Positions 5,591-7,012 of a stretch of 7,012 bases of DNA are shown piece by piece (the first letter of the stretch is position 1; each line of letters begins with the position of its first letter). The notes under the pieces were generated by a model, which was given only the letters and a program-made list of their open reading frames with translations, was not told the origin of the DNA and did no database searches. Source of the DNA: a bacterium (lineage in GTDB: Bacteria > Patescibacteriota > Gracilibacteria > UM-FILTER-43-11); contig JAUHXI010000072.1 in the NCBI GenBank assembly GCA_030426875.1, positions 1 to 7,012 on the forward strand, read 5' to 3'. Made by a program: the position numbers and the translations under genes.

Positions 5591-5639
5591 GATAAATTTT
5601 TTGATTAGATTGTACTCATTAGGTTTTAGGATTGTATTT

Positions 5640-5667
5640 ACTTTATTGATTTTTTCAATTATGTCAA
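5640..5667 (-). promoter_or_regulatory. Possible promoter for the HEGVH gene
   Basis: On the minus strand a perfect TTGACA (5667-5662) precedes TAAAGT (5645-5640, four of six matches) at 16-base spacing. The start point would be near 5633, leaving about 43 bases to the upstream ATG at 5590 and about 140 to the ATG at 5493. The spacer holds a small dyad, ATTGA and TCAAT around five T's (5645-5659). Confidence 0.4.
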
Positions 5668-5720
5668 CTAAATAAATATCATTACATCACCTTCTCAATT
5701 CCTGTCAGCCCTATGTACCC

Positions 5721-5748
5721 TTGACATTTATTAAAAATTTAATAATCT
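5721..5748 (+). promoter_or_regulatory. Promoter for the ATP synthase operon
   Basis: A perfect TTGACA (5721-5726) is followed after 16 bases by TAATCT (5743-5748), which keeps the three most conserved -10 bases. Transcription would begin near 5755, about 30 bases before the first gene. The spacer is almost filled by a dyad, TTATTAAA and TTTAATAA around AA (5728-5745), which could be an operator or simply AT-rich sequence. Confidence 0.5.
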
Positions 5749-5784
5749 GCGAGTTAACGTAATACAAACATTGCTTCAAAAAAG

Positions 5785-6030
5785 ATGAGTAAAGAGACTA
5801 ATGACGGCGAGCTCTATGATCAGATGAAAGAAAAACGTCTCACCATGACGTTTAGCATTGTTACCACCACCTTGGCTGTTATTGCCACCTTTGGAGGCCT
5901 TGGGTATATGATCGATTATTTCGCTGGTACAAAACCCCTGTTCCTCATCATTCTATTGGTCATTTCATTCCCCATCACCCAAATCCTTCTGTTTAAGAAG
6001 GCGAGGCAACTGGGTAAAAAATCAAAATAA
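5785..6030 (+). CDS. AtpZ/AtpI-family F0F1 ATP synthase accessory membrane protein
   Basis: An 81-residue membrane protein at the head of the atp operon. It has a short charged cytoplasmic N-terminus (1-20), a first membrane helix at about 22-44, the conserved turn GLGYMIDYFAGTKP (38-51) typical of the AtpZ/AtpI (ATPase_gene1) family, a second helix at about 51-70, and a basic tail KKARQLGKKSK. Family members sit in the cell membrane and have been implicated in c-ring assembly or Mg2+/Ca2+ transport for the ATP synthase; they are usually not essential. Position confirms the assignment, as atpB follows after 59 bases. The ATG at 5785 is preceded by AAAAAAG, not a true Shine-Dalgarno, and by a TTGACA promoter. 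The size is normal for the two-helix AtpZ type and shorter than the four-helix AtpI of E. coli. Confidence 0.85.
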   Translation: MSKETNDGELYDQMKEKRLTMTFSIVTTTLAVIATFGGLGYMIDYFAGTKPLFLIILLVISFPITQILLFKKARQLGKKSK

Positions 6031-6089
6031 TTCTCACTTGAAAAAAGATCAGAACCTCATAAAATAATCACCCCACTTGCTCACCTTTC

Positions 6090-6878
6090 ATGGCTAATAT
6101 CCCAGACATATCGGTCGCTCCAGAAGCCGTCTTCACCATTGGTGGTTTTGCCGTCTCTAATTCTGTGATTTCTTCGCTTGCAATTTTGGTGGGAATGGCT
6201 ATTTTCTTCATGATGTTTAAGTCCCGTCTCAAGCTCATTCCAGGCCGTCTGCAGGTTTTTATGGAAATGATTGTGGACTTTTTCTATTCAAGCTTGATTG
6301 ATGCCTATCGTACAAAAGAGCGGGCTAGAAAGTACTTGTCTTTGATTGTGAGTTTGTTTTTATTTGTTTTGATTGCCAATCAATTCACAGTCATTCCCCT
6401 GATTCAAAGTATCACCATTGATGATGGCACCTTCCTTTTCCGCAATCCTACGGCTCACTTCTCACTTCCGATTGCCTTAGCCTTGATTGTGTTCTTCATC
6501 TCTCATTTTGTCGCTTTCTCCATTGCGCCTAAGCGACACATTCAAAACTTTTTCAAACTCCACTTGTTTTTCAAAGTCCGTTCGTTTAAAGATTTGGCCA
6601 ATGCCTTTTTGGAGAACTTCCTAGCTTTTTTAGATATCGTGGGAGAGTTGGCTAAAATTGTTTCATTGTCCGCGCGTTTGTTTGGAAACGTTTTTGCTGG
6701 CGTGGTGATGGTGGGGGTGATCACCGGTCTGACTTACTTTATCGTTCCTGCTCCGTTTTGGTTCCTAAGTATTTTTTCTGGCTTGATTCAAGCCCTTGTT
6801 TTCGCCATTCTGGCGATGGCTTTTATTTCTGGCATGGCCAAGTCGGTTGAGGACGAACCTGAAGCGGCTAATGCTTAA
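6090..6878 (+). CDS. atpB: ATP synthase F0 subunit a
   Basis: Forms the two proton half-channels against the c-ring in the cell membrane. The 262-residue protein has membrane helices at about 24-43, 82-107, 125-146 and 205-220, and a last one at about 222-250. The hallmark SLSARLFGNVFAG (192-204) carries the essential arginine R196 (E. coli R210). Q234 in GLIQALVFAIL matches E. coli Q252. The opening PDISVAPEAVFTIGGFAVSNS is the usual periplasmic-side N-terminus. The E. coli E219 position in the AG(E) motif is valine here (V205), and the H245 position appears to be serine (S227), so the polar residues of one half-channel differ from the E. coli pattern. Sixty bases of non-coding DNA precede the ATG and no Shine-Dalgarno is seen. 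The stop is TAA at 6876. A further 108 bases separate it from atpE. Confidence 0.95.
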   Translation: MANIPDISVAPEAVFTIGGFAVSNSVISSLAILVGMAIFFMMFKSRLKLIPGRLQVFMEMIVDFFYSSLIDAYRTKERARKYLSLIVSLFLFVLIANQFTVIPLIQSITIDDGTFLFRNPTAHFSLPIALALIVFFISHFVAFSIAPKRHIQNFFKLHLFFKVRSFKDLANAFLENFLAFLDIVGELAKIVSLSARLFGNVFAGVVMVGVITGLTYFIVPAPFWFLSIFSGLIQALVFAILAMAFISGMAKSVEDEPEAANA

Positions 6879-6986
6879 TTTTAAATTCTAAATTTTAAAT
6901 TTTAAAATCGTGGGGTGGGGTATTACTTCTGCCAATCGCTTAAAATTTAAAACTTAAAATTTATTCATTTAATTTCACATTTTATT
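6879..6986 (+). promoter_or_regulatory. Structured AT-rich atpB-atpE intergenic region
   Basis: Near-repeats of TAAATTTTAAATTTTAAAA (about 6883-6907) are matched by an inverted block TTAAAATTTAAAA (6940-6952), so a stem of about 13 pairs could enclose a 30-40-base loop containing GGGGTGGGG. The last 25 bases before the atpE ATG are U-rich without a Shine-Dalgarno. This could tune atpE translation, which must exceed that of atpB, but no terminator or promoter is clear. Confidence 0.35.
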
Positions 6987-7012
6987 ATGGAAACAGAAGC
7001 TGCACGTTTAAT
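6987..7012 (+). CDS. atpE: ATP synthase F0 subunit c, first eight codons (3' end outside window)
   Basis: An ATG at 6987 opens METEAARL and runs off the window. Subunit c proteins commonly begin with a short M..EAA(K/R) segment leading into the first glycine-rich helix, and atpE normally follows atpB in F-type operons. The call rests on this start and on gene order, since the proton-binding helix lies outside the window. The product would form the membrane c-ring. Confidence 0.7.

Noticed and set aside
1..7012. Recoded genetic code with TGA as glycine
   Set aside because: TGA falls exactly at the expected ends of the nitroreductase and kinase genes, and the other genes read through without in-frame TGA, so the standard bacterial code fits.
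1..7012. CRISPR array, tRNA or rRNA genes
   Set aside because: No regularly spaced direct repeats, cloverleaf-like segments or conserved rRNA stretches were seen on either strand.

Overview
The window reads as a piece of a streamlined bacterial genome, most likely Patescibacteria/CPR (Peregrinibacteria-like is my best guess, at low certainty). Four things point there: a compact alanyl-tRNA synthetase of about 600 residues, a reduced F-type ATP synthase operon opened by an AtpZ/AtpI-type protein, mostly short intergenic gaps, and start codons that lack a convincing Shine-Dalgarno sequence. TGA closes the nitroreductase and the kinase genes, which argues against the Gly-decoding TGA code of Gracilibacteria/Absconditabacteria. 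A spirochaete could also carry the short AlaRS but fits the F-type atp operon less well.

Layout. 2-1184 (+): the 3' end of a nitroreductase-family flavoprotein, a GC-rich hairpin, then a uridine-kinase-like P-loop kinase. 1185-1472: a non-coding stretch holding a perfect 42-bp palindrome and a 30-bp AT-rich palindrome, plus a candidate 32-residue coiled-coil micro-ORF on the minus strand just behind alaS. 1473-3284 (-): alaS, encoding an AlaRS that lacks both the beta-barrel linker before the editing domain and the C-terminal C-Ala domain. 3285-3393: a divergent promoter region. 3394-3702 (+): an unrecognised 102-residue protein. 3741-4323 (-): a Phd/YefM-like antitoxin and PemK/MazF-like toxin pair with overlapping frames. 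4345-5493 (-): an unrecognised protein of about 382 residues with an HEGVH zinc-protease motif, whose 5' end may be displaced by a one-base frameshift. 5503-5784: a second divergent promoter region. 5785-7012 (+): the start of an ATP synthase operon, with an AtpZ/AtpI-like protein, atpB, and the first codons of atpE.

How the genes relate. The right end is the leading part of an energy-conversion operon (F0 assembly factor, subunit a, subunit c). The middle is a small accessory block: a toxin-antitoxin module immediately behind a putative metallopeptidase, which may be co-transcribed, and facing an orphan small protein. The left end is housekeeping: translation (alaS) and nucleotide or redox metabolism. 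The points most worth a second look are the HEGVH protein with its possible frameshift, the compact AlaRS followed by a coiled-coil micro-ORF, the palindromes at 1184-1225 and 1313-1342, and the dyad at the antitoxin promoter.
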